A DNA stretch of 64,000 bases from Chionis minor (taxonomy: Eukaryota > Chordata > Aves > Charadriiformes > Chionididae). Of this stretch, positions 11,313-21,000 are shown in pieces. The notes under the pieces were generated by a model. The model worked only from the letters and a program-made list of their open reading frames with translations. It was not told where the DNA came from and did not search any database. Each line of letters begins with the position of its first letter. Within the stretch, counting starts at the first letter, position 1. The DNA is taken from the NCBI GenBank assembly GCA_013398295.1, contig VZSF01008169.1:1488001-1552000 (forward strand). Reading direction: 5' to 3'. Position numbers and translations under genes: made by a program.

Positions 11313-14138
11313 CCAAACCAGCTGATAAAGAAGTTGTCCTTGTACTTGAAAACACGTGCATACCCAAAAGGGAAAGCAGCGTTTGCAGAAGAACCGGTGC
11401 GTGTTGTATCACAAACACCTGGCTGATGCTGTCAAATGCTGCGTTTGCGCCACGGGCACAGTTCAGGTCACAATTTTAAACCACATTTTTTACACATGGT
11501 TCCATTCGCTCATCAGTTACTGCTTGGATCCACATTAGAGCTACAGCCAGTTACTGCCGAGGGCTGGGGTCTCAAAGTGCAGTGAATTTGCAGAAGTGCT
11601 TTTGTGCGGCTCTCGCCAGCGGGGAGGTCCTTCTACAGGCACTTGGATAACCCGCTGCGGGTCTGAAACATCCTTAACTTCCCTGAGCACACGGAACACT
11701 GAAGCCAGGCTTTCCACCCGATGTATTCCCACCAAGCACGTGGAGAGATGCAGCCTGCTTTTCAGAAGTGCTGAGCAAACATGGCTCAGAGTGCAGCCGG
11801 CGCCTCTGAGAATCGGGCGTCTTGCCTGTGGAAGTCTCAGGCACCCTCACCAAATAATTTTCTCTGAGTGGATTTCTGGTTTACCTGTGTGTCCCTCTCC
11901 TGCAGGCCTGCGGCTCGTTGCCGTCACTTTCCTGCCCACATATGTGTGCAGCCGCATGCCTACCACCTATACTTTCTGACTCGCAGCTCCAATTGCTAAT
12001 CCACGTCTGGTTTTCGTCAGAAAAAAATATTCCCCGTGAGCATTTGACTCATTGCCTCCGGAGAATTTCAGCTGCCCTGTAACACTTTTCAGAGTATCCT
12101 CCTTCTCCGCAGAGAACAGCCTGTTCTGAGCGTGATCCCTGGCAGACCACTCGCCAGCAGCCTCCCCTTCCTCGCACACGTGCGTGCCACATGTCCGGCT
12201 CCGTCCGCACCGTTCCTCTGCCACCGTCTTTTTTACACCGTGCAAGACGGACCGGCATCCGCCGTCCAGGCTGCCAGGTGGATCGTCTTAGCTGTCTACG
12301 AAGGGACCCAACGTGCCAGCCTCCGGACTCTTCCAGCAGGTTCTCAACTGGCGAAAACTCAACAGCAGGCACATCCTGGCCACTTCGCTCACGTAGCTGG
12401 CCCTACCGAGGCCAACGGGCAAAACTCATCCTAGCTTTCACCTTCTCGGTGCTGTTACGCTTGTCCAGAAGCATGACCCAGCACAGCTATTCAGCAGGAG
12501 AAGCCCAGCAATTTCTGGCCATAAATTTCCCACCTAAGTCAGACCCTGTTGAGGCAAAACTTTCATCACTTTTTAAAGTCTAAGGACAAAAGCATTCGGA
12601 TGGTTAAAATTAAGTATGTGAACCGATTTATGAGATGAAGAGCCAAGACTGTCCCACTCCACGCAGTGGGGCATGGCGCTTCCCCAGGATCCAGCGCCCC
12701 GCTGAGGACAAGGGCTCAGCAGACGCTTCAGCTCCCAGCAGGGCACTGGGACCAGATCCTGCCCTGCTCTGCCCAGCAGGAGGGGACCCGGTCCTGCCCG
12801 GGCTCGCTGCAGCCCCCGACATGCAGGAGGACGGCAGTGCTGCCTCCCCATCCCATCCTGACCCCAACATGCGCAGCCAACACCTCGCCGCAGTCTCCGG
12901 CGTCAGACATGGCCATCCCGTGCACCCTTTTGGTCCTGTTGTCTTTGCTGGAATCACTGACAAAACCAGATTTAAAAAAAAATTAAAAGTATTTGCTGGC
13001 AGAGCCAACTTCATGTAGCACGTGACCTAACGTCACCCCAGCATTTTAAGGAGCCCATTTCACTATTACCAAGGCAGACACCATTAACTGCAGCTCACAT
13101 CAAACCCCAGTAACATCAGTGGAAAAGTACTATTTACTTCCCTGATCCCTTTATTTTGTTCTTACATGAAAAATGTAACTTTTTTTTTTTTTAATGAAAA
13201 TACATAATTAGAAATTGCAACGAGTAAATTCCTTCATTTTTAAAACAAAAAAAAAAAGAGCCAATGGTTTCCAAAACAAACTGTTGTCCACCATCCTAAA
13301 GAACTTGCTTCGGGAAGTGCTTTTCCTGGGAGCTGATTTCTAATTTAACCATACTTCTGAGTTTAATAAAGCTAAAAATGGCTTCACTTTTATTCTGCAC
13401 TGCCTTTTTTTTGCTCTGTCTGCCACGTACTCATTGCAGTAACGAGAAACTTCATGAAAACACAAGGATACAGCGCACCTTCTTAAAGCAATAAAGGAAG
13501 AAAAATCTTTGGGACCAGGGATGCAAATCTGCAGCCTGTCTGCCCGCAGTACCTCCTGGCTGGGACGAGTCCACAACACAACATTCAGTTATCACAATCT
13601 GGGCCCCCACGGAGCGTGCGGCTGTCGCGGCAGCACACCGAAGCCCCCACCGCACAGGACCATCAGCTTGATGATCTACAGAACCGGGGAGTTTTATTTC
13701 ACCCAGTGACAAGAAGAGGTTTCAGCGGCGTTTTAAGTCTGTGCCAGAGTCTGACCCCGCTCCGGTTATTCCCTCGGAGGTTAAGTCCATTTTTTTTACA
13801 GCAAGAGGGAATCAAAGTCCGGAGTCCTGCGACTAGCTCCCTGGCTGCCATCTCCCCTTGCACGGCACGAGCCTCCTCCAGCTGCTTTTCAGGCAGGGGT
13901 CTCTCCTGACCACCACGCTCAGCACCGGGACCCGACCTCACCGGGACGCACACTGCCCACCTCGCTCCGGCAGGGTCAGGCCCACCGTCGGCACGAGGTA
14001 GACTTACTTGTGGGGTGGCATGTACCACATATGGAGACTTCTTTCTACTCGAGACCATTTTTAGCTTTCAAATTAAGCATCCTCTGTAATCTTAAATATT
14101 CTGGTCTCCTGACTCCCAGACGTGTACTCCTAACAAAA

Positions 14139-14139
<1 letters not shown>

Positions 14140-14191
<52 letters not shown>

Positions 14192-14206
14192 AAAGAAAAA
14201 AAAAAG
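14140..14206. repeat. A50 homopolymer with A-rich extension
   Basis: Fifty uninterrupted A (14140-14189), then AAAA and A10 runs separated by G. The longest homopolymer in the window, about 300 bases beyond the candidate ADRB1 polyadenylation site. It could be the tail of an inserted retroposed transcript on the plus strand, but the upstream 150 bases show no recognisable source. Confidence 0.95.
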
Positions 14207-14501
14207 AATATATTCCAGAAAGGAATAGTTACAGAAAATGAGTGTATTCATTATCAGACTGGAAACACCTTGTCTTTAGCCATTAATTTTAAGGGAAGTC
14301 AGCAGACTTCAGTGCAACAGGAACACAACCTTATTGGGTTTCAAACACGTTTTTTACAATACTGTGTCAGGAAAAGCCATTAGATAGAGTTATATTGGTA
14401 ATCTGAGCCATCTTTGGAGAAAAACAAATGCTGTTCTTCCCATTACAGGTAGGTATTGTTTCGAAACCTATACAGACACGCTTGCTTGTGCTGCAATGGT
14501 A

Positions 14502-14507
14502 TTTATT
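14502..14507 (-). terminator. Candidate distal ADRB1 polyadenylation signal AATAAA
   Basis: The minus strand reads AATAAA here, about 285 bases past the end of the alternative tail exon. A GT-rich stretch (GCGTGTCTGTATAGG) follows roughly 20-35 bases downstream, the spacing expected for a working signal. AU-rich sequence lies just upstream (minus strand of 14640-14780), which fits a vertebrate 3' UTR. This is pattern evidence only. Confidence 0.4.
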
Positions 14508-14790
14508 GCACATAGACCAATTACTTACACAGTAGTAAATTGCACCAGAGTATAAATATGTTATAAAACACACACAGAGAGGAAAATGGAAATGACACAC
14601 AAGTGCTAAAACAACAGCAGATTCACGTGGGCACTTGGAAATAAAAATAAAAATAATAAAAGTCCCTTAAGATATTTTAATTTATAATATGGATATATTT
14701 ACAGTACCTTCATAAAATAATATCAAAAAGTCACTCTCAATAAAACTATAACAGATCAGAAAAAAACAGTAATCAGTTTCAGGGTCGGTG

Positions 14791-14975
14791 TTATTCAAAT
14801 CTCTGTTTCATTTTTAATTTGCGTGTGTGTACATGTGTGCAAGTAACATCCTCAAATAACTTTAAAACTCTTAACACTGTGCAAAAAAAAAAAGGCTTTT
14901 TTGCCATTTAAAAAAAAAAAAAAATGTGCAGTAAATTTTTGTTGTTGCCAGGATTTTTTTTTCCCCCCTGTTCAT
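14791..14975 (-). CDS. ADRB1: ADRB1 alternative 3' coding exon (long C-terminal tail), frame disturbed by homopolymers
   Basis: Candidate second exon joined to K428 when the retained intron is spliced. It opens at 14975 directly after the acceptor TTACAG. In the joined frame it reads M-N-R-G-E-K-K-I-L-A-T-T-K-I-Y-C-T-F, resembling the start of the extra tail of the turkey receptor as I know it. It then enters a T15 run (14911-14925 in plus-strand A) and a T11 run, and stops at 14871 after 34 tail residues. The following part of the turkey-like tail is present but in the next frame: 14883 to 14791 reads C-T-V-L-R-V-L-K-L-F-E-D-V-T-C-T and ends with a basic stretch (R-K-L-K-M-K) and a stop. One extra base, or two fewer, in the T runs would account for the difference. 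Known: in turkey the C-terminal anchorage tail was shown to come from an alternatively spliced exon. Inferred: the same exon exists here; whether it is intact, truncated or mis-sequenced is open. Confidence 0.7.
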
Positions 14976-15885
14976 CTGTAATTACAATGAACAAGCTGCA
15001 GAAGGCTCTTTGCCGCCCCCCCCCGCCCCCTTTTTCATAAAATACTATTAGTGGTATGTAAATACGCTGTTTAATATAAACATGGTCCGTTTATTCCCCT
15101 GTACAATATGCACAGTTTGAGGTAGAAGTTTCTCAGCCTGACTGCTATTGTCTGGCCGAAGGAGATAAGAACAATAACTCACTGCTTTGCTGATGCAGAG
15201 GGGAAAAGCACAGGAGTGCGGGTTGGGGGGTTTTTACCCCCTTTCGAAATACACCTGTGCTCCTCATTACTCGCTATTTTTCGCCGTCGCTGCCCTGCGG
15301 AAGCGGGGAGCACAGCTACTCCGGGCTTCAAACTCATCTTGCCTGCGGGTCTGTGCTCCCTGCCCGGAGCCACCTGCAGCGCGGACCCTGTGCTTCCCCA
15401 AAAAACCGCCCGGTGCTGGGGGTGACGGAATGAACCCCAGGGCAGGCGACAGCCCCGGGCGAGGTGGGGGACAGCCGGGACGCCGGCTGCAGCTGAACTC
15501 GGCGGCCAAACACCAGCACGCCGGTGGTCAGCCACCAGCACGGCACTGGGACAACTCACCCAAGTGACAGGCGCCGCTGCCACAGCCCCTTCCGAAAGCA
15601 CTTCCCCTAAATATAAGCTGGCTATCTTTGGGTCGGGCTGTTTATTTTCTTTGTTCTCCAGTCAGTGGGTTTCCTGTTTGCTGTAGTTTGGGATGAGGTA
15701 TGTCGTACACAAGTTCACCTGCTTTTATTCCTAAGTAAACACCCGCTCTCTCCACGCTAAGCTAGGGATCAGTTTTGCTTGGCACTAGCTTTACGAGCGG
15801 GCAGCTGCCGGGGATTTCTCTGCTCCCGAGTGTCTCCCCCTGCCCCGAGTCCGACGCAGCCCCCCGCCCCCCCCCCCCCCTATAC
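14976..15885 (-). other. ADRB1: ADRB1 alternative (retained) intron / short-form 3' UTR
   Basis: The donor AAG|GTATAG has the GT required at +1/+2 but poor bases at +4 and +5, so it is weak. The stop codon TAG of the unspliced form is made of intron bases 4-6. A run of 14 G on the minus strand follows at once (plus-strand C at 15867-15880), then G-rich sequence. The acceptor is GTAATTACAG|ATG, with only a modest pyrimidine tract. Retention gives the 429-residue ESKV form and turns this stretch into 3' UTR; removal gives the long tail. Three minus-strand AATAAA signals lie inside, at 15724-15729, 15641-15646 and 15090-15095, any of which could end the short-form transcript. Splicing is inferred from sites and homology. 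Confidence 0.65.
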
Positions 15886-17169
15886 CTTGGACTCCGAATC
15901 GGACGTTTTGCTATGTCTCTCCTCCAGGCTGGACTCGCTGCCGCCCCGCGTGCCCCCGTTGCAGTCGGACCAGGTCCCTCCCAGGCTGCGCTCGGGGGAG
16001 CCCACGGTGCTGATGAAGCCCCCCGGCAAGCGGGCCAGCTCCCCGCCGCTGGCGTGCAGCCGCCGGTCAGCTTTCCGGGGGCAGCAGAGCAGCCTCTTGA
16101 AGGCCTTTCGGAAGTCGGGGCTGCGGCAGTAGATGATGGGGTTGAAAGCGGAGTTGGCGTAGCCCAGCCAGTTGAAGAAAACGAAGAGCCAGTCGGGCAC
16201 CAGGTCCCTGTTGAAAACGTTGACGATGTTCACCAGGAAGAAAGGGAGCCAGCAGAGAGTGAACACCCCCATGATGATGCCCAAAGTCTTGAGGGCTTTC
16301 TGCTCCTTCATGGCCATGATCCGGGAGGTCTTCCGCTTGCTGGCTCGGCCGTTGCCGAGGATGGGCTGGTGGTGAGGGTGAGGGGGCGGGGGCGGCTGCG
16401 GCTGCTCCTGGCTGCCGTAGAACCGTCCCTCGCACCTATCGATCTTCCTGATCTGCTCCTTGGCCTCTCTGTACACCCGGAGGTACACGAAGATCATGAT
16501 GAGGAGGGGGATGTAGAAAGAAATGATGGACGAGGCGATGGCGTAAGCCCTGTTGGTGACAAAGTCGCAGCAGCCCGGGTCCTGGTAGCATTCCAGCGCC
16601 TGGGGGTCCTCGTCCCGCCACCAATGCATCATGATGGGCAAGAAGGAGACCAAGGCGGAGATGGCCCAGACGGTGCAGATGATGCCCCTGGCCCGACCTT
16701 TGGTCATGAGGCTCTGGTAGCGGAAAGGCGAGGTGATGGCCAGGTAGCGGTCAATGGCGATGACGCACAAGGTCTCGATGCTGGCCGTCACGCAGAGCAC
16801 ATCCAGGGAGGTCCAGCACTCACAGAGGAAGGATCCCCACAGCCAGGTGCCCCTCACCACCAGCGTGGCCCCGAAGGGCACCACCAGCAGCCCCATCACC
16901 AGGTCAGCGCAGGCCAGCGAGGTGATGAAGAGGTTGGTGAGGGTCTGCAGCCGCTGCGTCCGCCCGATGGCCGCAATCACCAGCACGTTGCCGGCCACGA
17001 TGAGCAGCACCACCAGGGCCATCAGCAGGCTCATGCCCACCGCCCACTGCTGCGACAGCAGCTCGCCGGCCACCTGCCTCCCGCCGCCCGGCGCCGCCGT
17101 CACCCCGCCACCCGTCGCCGAGCGGTTTTGGGGGCCGCACTCGGGCGGCGGCAGCCACCCATCGCCCAT
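15880..17169 (-). CDS. ADRB1: Beta-1 adrenergic receptor, main coding exon (short, ESKV-ending form)
   Basis: Class A G-protein-coupled receptor of the plasma membrane that binds adrenaline and noradrenaline and activates Gs and adenylyl cyclase, chiefly in heart. The 429-residue frame has all seven membrane helices. Visible landmarks: N-glycosylation site N15-R-S; N61 (helix 1); D89 in LACAD (helix 2); amine-binding D123 (helix 3); D140-R141-Y142; extracellular-loop-2 cysteines C194, C200, C201, with C116 as helix-3 partner; catechol-binding serines S213, S214, S217; Y229; C306-W-L-P-F; N333; N343-P-I-I-Y; likely palmitoylated C362-C363. Loop 3 is proline-rich (about 257-266) and carries a KRKTS motif suited to protein kinase A. 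The ATG at 17169 is chosen because it sits in a strong Kozak context (gccATGg) and begins the usual avian MGDGWLPP start; no upstream ATG is visible before the N gap. Residues 1-428 match avian receptors closely. The end E-S-K-V is the mammalian-style PDZ ligand, which arises here by reading through a splice donor. Loop 3 is slightly longer than I recall for turkey. Identity is certain; the 5' UTR is unsequenced. Confidence 0.98.
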   Translation of the reverse strand: MGDGWLPPPECGPQNRSATGGGVTAAPGGGRQVAGELLSQQWAVGMSLLMALVVLLIVAGNVLVIAAIGRTQRLQTLTNLFITSLACADLVMGLLVVPFGATLVVRGTWLWGSFLCECWTSLDVLCVTASIETLCVIAIDRYLAITSPFRYQSLMTKGRARGIICTVWAISALVSFLPIMMHWWRDEDPQALECYQDPGCCDFVTNRAYAIASSIISFYIPLLIMIFVYLRVYREAKEQIRKIDRCEGRFYGSQEQPQPPPPPHPHHQPILGNGRASKRKTSRIMAMKEQKALKTLGIIMGVFTLCWLPFFLVNIVNVFNRDLVPDWLFVFFNWLGYANSAFNPIIYCRSPDFRKAFKRLLCCPRKADRRLHASGGELARLPGGFISTVGSPERSLGGTWSDCNGGTRGGSESSLEERHSKTSDSESKV

Positions 17170-17172
17170 GGC

Positions 17173-17212
17173 TGTGCGGGAAAGACGGGGGTGTGCGGGA
17201 AAAGCGGGGGGG
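17173..17212 (+). promoter_or_regulatory. Potential G-quadruplex in ADRB1 5' UTR (plus strand)
   Basis: Two imperfect copies of TGTGCGGGAAA(A)G followed by G runs give four runs of three or more G with spacers of 5-6 bases, ending in a G run cut off by the N gap. On the mRNA strand this is C-rich. It matches the simple G3+N1-7 quadruplex pattern and may explain why sequencing failed here. Confidence 0.5.
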
Positions 17213-17298
17213 NNNNNNNNNNNNNNNNNNNNNNNNNNNNNNNNNNNNNNNNNNNNNNNNNNNNNNNNNNNNNNNNNNNNNNNNNNNNNNNNNNNNNN
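17213..17298. other. Assembly gap (86 N)
   Basis: Unsequenced bases between a G run and a T20 run, 44 bases upstream of the ADRB1 start codon. It hides the promoter and most of the 5' UTR. The true length may differ from the number of N, and the join of the two flanks is unproven. Confidence 0.99.
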
Positions 17299-17318
17299 TT
17301 TTTTTTTTTTTTTTTTTT
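17299..17318. repeat. T20 homopolymer at the gap edge
   Basis: Twenty uninterrupted T directly after the N gap and directly before a CR1 fragment. It could be an edge of mis-assembly or the poly(A) of something inserted on the other strand. Confidence 0.9.
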
Positions 17319-17490
17319 GCAACAGGTTGCCCAGGGAAGCTGCCCATCCCTGGAATTTCCCAAGGCCAGGCTGGATGGGGCTTGGAGCAAGCGGGTCTAG
17401 TGGGAGGTGTCCCTGTCCGTGGGGGTGTGTGTGTGTTGGAAACTGGTGATCCTTAATGTCCCATCCAACCTGTGGACCATTCTATGTGTG
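17319..17490 (+). mobile_element. CR1 retrotransposon 3' end (first copy)
   Basis: The text runs 'aggttgcccagggaagctg', 'ccatccctggaa', 'ccaggctggatggggctt', 'ggtctagtgggaggtgtccctg', then 'atccaacctgtggaccattctatg', in the order of an avian CR1 3' untranslated end. It is diverged, and a GTGTGTGTGT tract replaces part of the usual text. Only the 3' portion is present, typical of 5'-truncated CR1 copies. Confidence 0.85.
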
Positions 17491-17548
17491 TCACCTGCCC
17501 CATCCCAGATGTCCCCAGAGCTCCGCTGGCCCAAATCCCATGTAAAAC

Positions 17549-18012
17549 CTGGCTTGAGGGATGGTGAAGGGCAACGAAGCTGGTGAGGGGTCTGGAGAAC
17601 AGGTCTTATGAGGAGCGGCTGAGGGAGTTGGGATTGTTTAGCCTGGAGAAGAGAAGGTTGAGGGGAGACCTTATCACTCTCTACAACTGCCTGAAATGAG
17701 GTTGTAGTGAGGTGGGGGTCAGTCTCGTCTCCCAAGTAACAAGCGACAGGACAAGAGGAAATGGCCTCAAGTTGTGCCGGGGGAGGTTTAGGTTGGATAT
17801 TAGGAAAAACTTCTTTACCAAAAGGGTTATCAGGCATTGGAACAGGCTGCCCAGGGAGGTGGTGGAATCACCATCCCTGGAGGTATTTAAAAGACGGGTG
17901 GACGTGGTGCTGAGGGACATGGTTTAGGGGTGTTTTTGGTAGTGTAGGCTTATGGTTGGACTCGATGATCTGGAAGGTCTCTTCCAACCCAAGTGATTCT
18001 ATGATTCTATGG
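17549..18012 (+). mobile_element. CR1 retrotransposon 3' end with ORF2 C-terminal remnant
   Basis: The copy begins within the end of the CR1 ORF2 (reverse transcriptase) reading frame. Positions 17712-17927 still encode a 71-residue C-terminal piece containing [18 protein letters not shown] and ending at a stop. The 3' UTR follows with 'ggttggactcgatgatctgg' and two copies of the terminal GATTCTAT repeat. The intact short frame suggests a fairly young copy. It lies about 0.5-0.8 kb upstream of ADRB1, antisense to it. It is a dead, 5'-truncated element. Confidence 0.95.
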
Positions 18013-21000
18013 TGGCTACTTCTTCTCCACGATCCCTGTTCACTCCATCTTCCCCGGCCCTGCCAGACCAAGCCAACGGCAGGGCTGGGAGGTGGAAGTC
18101 CCAGCTCCCGCTTCTGGCTTTCCCCTGTTGCATCGGACGGGTCTCTCTGGGCTTTTAAAAACGCAGCCGGTAGCTTTTTACCCGGTCTGGTCAAACCACT
18201 CTAAAATCCAGGCACTGCTGTAAACATTAGTACTGTTATTTGCTAATGAGCAATAAAGTACGTGAAGCATCCCGGGGCTGTAACGCTCAGATAACAGACC
18301 TCGAGCAAATCCCTGGCCAGCTCCCATCCACTTCCGTGAAACCTGCTGCTAGGAACTACTTGGGATGGGTTTTCATTTACTTGTTCAGCCCTCTATTCGG
18401 CTCCAAAGCTGGAAGATTACTCTTGGGCGCATTTAACTGTTTTACTTCTCTTTTAAACCTCTTAAAATAAATGTGAAACAGCTGTTGGGTAAATGAGAGT
18501 GAGGTCCCATCTCTCCCTTTCTTTAATCATCATCATGTCTTACAGCAGCACCAAACGTTCCCCGCAGCAGTCTGGGAGCAACTGGAAGGCATGGTTATTT
18601 TTTTCCCCCCTATATATATATTTTTATTTTTTTTTTCAGCTAAGACTGCTCTGCTGTTCCAGCTGGATCATAAAAATCCCTTCCAGGCTTAGACTTGATT
18701 TACAAGGTCGCAACCTAGGAGCTGTTTATTTATTTATTTACACACTGTTTATTTAACCCTGACTGAAAGCCACACACCAGCATGGACCTGCTTCTTGGCA
18801 AACCATTCCCTCACATTCCCATGGACTTTGCTTTGCTGCTCGTCATCTGCTGGACCAAAGTGCAGCCCTCTTTGGTGAGAAGGGCGGGAGGCACGGCATC
18901 TTCAAGAGCAGAGGGAGACCTTATGCTGGATAAAAAGCAGAAGGATCGTGGCTAGGAATATTTGTCCAGGACTGGTATCTGTTAATACCAGTTTAAAAAA
19001 ATAATCTGAAACCAGGTTAGGACAGAGGAGCTCGGGGATAGAAATATTTTTTTATTTTCTACATCTAGCTGGAACACTTAAAGTAGGTACAAGCCCTGCA
19101 GGGCATCACTGCACCAAAGCCTTCACAGCTGAGACTCTTGGGTGGATTTTGTGAACATGCCTAGTCCACTTTAGGGCAAAATAAGTCAGATTAAAGTCTG
19201 ATAAAATCTTCAGTACTTTTTCAAAGATGACACTGACAGCGGGAAGCAGTGCTGAGGGTACCATGTAGCTGTTTTGCTTGCTATTCCTAGAGCATCATCC
19301 ATCTGTCATCTGTTCAGATCCATTATTGCTATAGTAGCCTTATACAGTTAATAAAAAAATGTAACCTAATCAAATGCCAGCTCTTTGCCTATCAAGCTGT
19401 CCCATCAGATCTCCAATTGGAGATCCTCATCCCACTGTAAGCTTGAAGATTGGAGAAGCAAAGGAAATTACCAGCAAGTATGCAATAAACCGGAAGACGC
19501 GTAATCGTGCATTGCTTCCCAGTATCTTTGTTGGTTCAACAAGCATCAATCTGGGATGCCAGATCAGAGCTGGAGCCAGAATGTCTTTGGGAAACAATGC
19601 ATTTCCAAAGGAAAAAATAAGCAAGTTTATGATTTCTGTACAGAACATCCCTCTGGCCCTTCCAGCACAGCGCAGCCAAATAATCACTGTAGGCTTAACC
19701 CCTCTCAGAGCATTACCTTTTGCAAAACTCCCTTAACTCAGAATTTCTTTGGTTTTTTTGAATTTCAGATAGCTCCTTAACATGATTTTAATACAGCTCT
19801 TTGTTTGCATATTATTTAAGGATGTCAGGTCAAGAGCAGAGCTCTTGAGTCCATCCAGAAATTGGTTATTTCTACGTGCTCTCCCAATCACAGTTTTTAA
19901 TGAGCAATTAATTTATTTTTTTCACATGGAAATCATTTTAAAAAAAAAAAGCCCAAGCTCTCAGGATTTTTTAGGACAGATCTGTCATGTTGCACAGAGG
20001 ATAATGGCTAGATCCGATTAAAATCAAAATGTATCGCATTTGAGGAACGCTGTTGGCATGAGCTGCAAAGCTTCAACATTTTAGGAACTGGAGTAGGTTA
20101 TCTAGGTATATTTTTAAACCTAGTCCTTTGAGATGCTTTGTACAGCTTCCTGCTTGTCACCTTGCCTCTCTCCACGCAAAACATTGCAAGATGAGGGTCC
20201 TGTTGCATAGGTATGTATCTACAGGCACAGCGCTGCCCTGGGGAACGTCAGCTGCACCAGCAGTGGGGCAGGAGAAGGGAATCGGGCTGGGAACTGGGGA
20301 TAACCCCTTCCTTTGTTGATGCAGTGGCTGGGGCAGCACTGGGGGCAGTGGATTTGCTGTTGCCAGCTCTGTGTCCTGGGGACAGAGAGGTGACTTGCTG
20401 CTGGAGCCCATCCCTGAACCTCCAGGGATGCTCTGAGCTCTGTGTACCACGTCTTGGCACTCTTACGTGGCCTACAGGCTCGTTGGAGGGGGAGGATGCT
20501 GGCAGAGAGGTGATGAACGTTTAAAGAAGGATGGTGGGGTTAGCAAATGAGGAGAGTGAAGAAACAGTTTTAGCTCATTGAAAACATAATCTCTTAATGT
20601 AGTTGGAGGAGGAAAAAACTGTCATGAAGGGAGAGGAATAACTTAGATGAATACAAGGAGATTTAATGAGTGGTAATGTGATGAAAGGGACAAATTGATA
20701 TGAATATCTGAAAGAGCTTTTAGGACATCAAAACCATTATGTTGCCAGGAGTAGCAGTGGATGTCTCATCACTTGGGCCTTTATAGTTAGGTTTGACAAA
20801 ACTCTAATTCTCAACTTTGAATCAGATTGCATCATGTCTAAGATCTGGATTTTTCCAGCTCTTACTTTTAGCTTTAACACAGCTTCTTACCATATCTCAG
20901 CAGCTTGGGTCTTGACAAGTAACCTTTGGTTTTCCCCGTGCAAAGAAAAATAAACTCTCATCTTTGTTACTGGGTAACCAGCTGGGTTTAAGGAAGCTTT

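Larger units (their letters stand above)
1..14490. other. Intergenic DNA 3' of ADRB1, no gene recognised
   Basis: Apart from the sites listed separately I see no supportable gene. GC-rich patches at about 860-1360, 3640-3850, 7900-8560, 9640-9870 and 12150-12930 produce overlapping open frames on both strands, none with a family signature, start context or splice pattern. AT-rich stretches at about 2740-3160, 6240-6680 and 10440-11060 are free of repeats and look like candidates for conserved non-coding sequence. By synteny in other vertebrates the far side of this interval should approach CCDC186, but no exon of it was recognised. Confidence 0.7.
15400..17212. promoter_or_regulatory. CpG island covering ADRB1 body and 5' end
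   Basis: CpG dinucleotides are dense from about 15.4 kb through the coding exon up to the N gap, in contrast with the AT-rich DNA below 15.1 kb and above 18.2 kb. Single-exon adrenergic receptor genes of vertebrates usually sit in such islands, with the promoter inside or at the 5' edge. The promoter itself would fall in or beyond the gap and cannot be described. Confidence 0.7.

Noticed and set aside
16067..16435. Other open frames overlapping ADRB1 on both strands (for example 16067-16435, 16754-17449, 16904-17347)
   Set aside because: Shadows of the receptor frame caused by high GC; no family similarity.
15775..17400. 541-codon open frame on the plus strand across ADRB1
   Set aside because: It is the antisense of the receptor in GC-rich DNA, runs through the N gap, and is low-complexity in composition. 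The minus-strand receptor explains the stretch.
17712..17927. 71-codon frame as an independent gene
   Set aside because: It is the C-terminal remnant of CR1 ORF2 inside a truncated retrotransposon copy.
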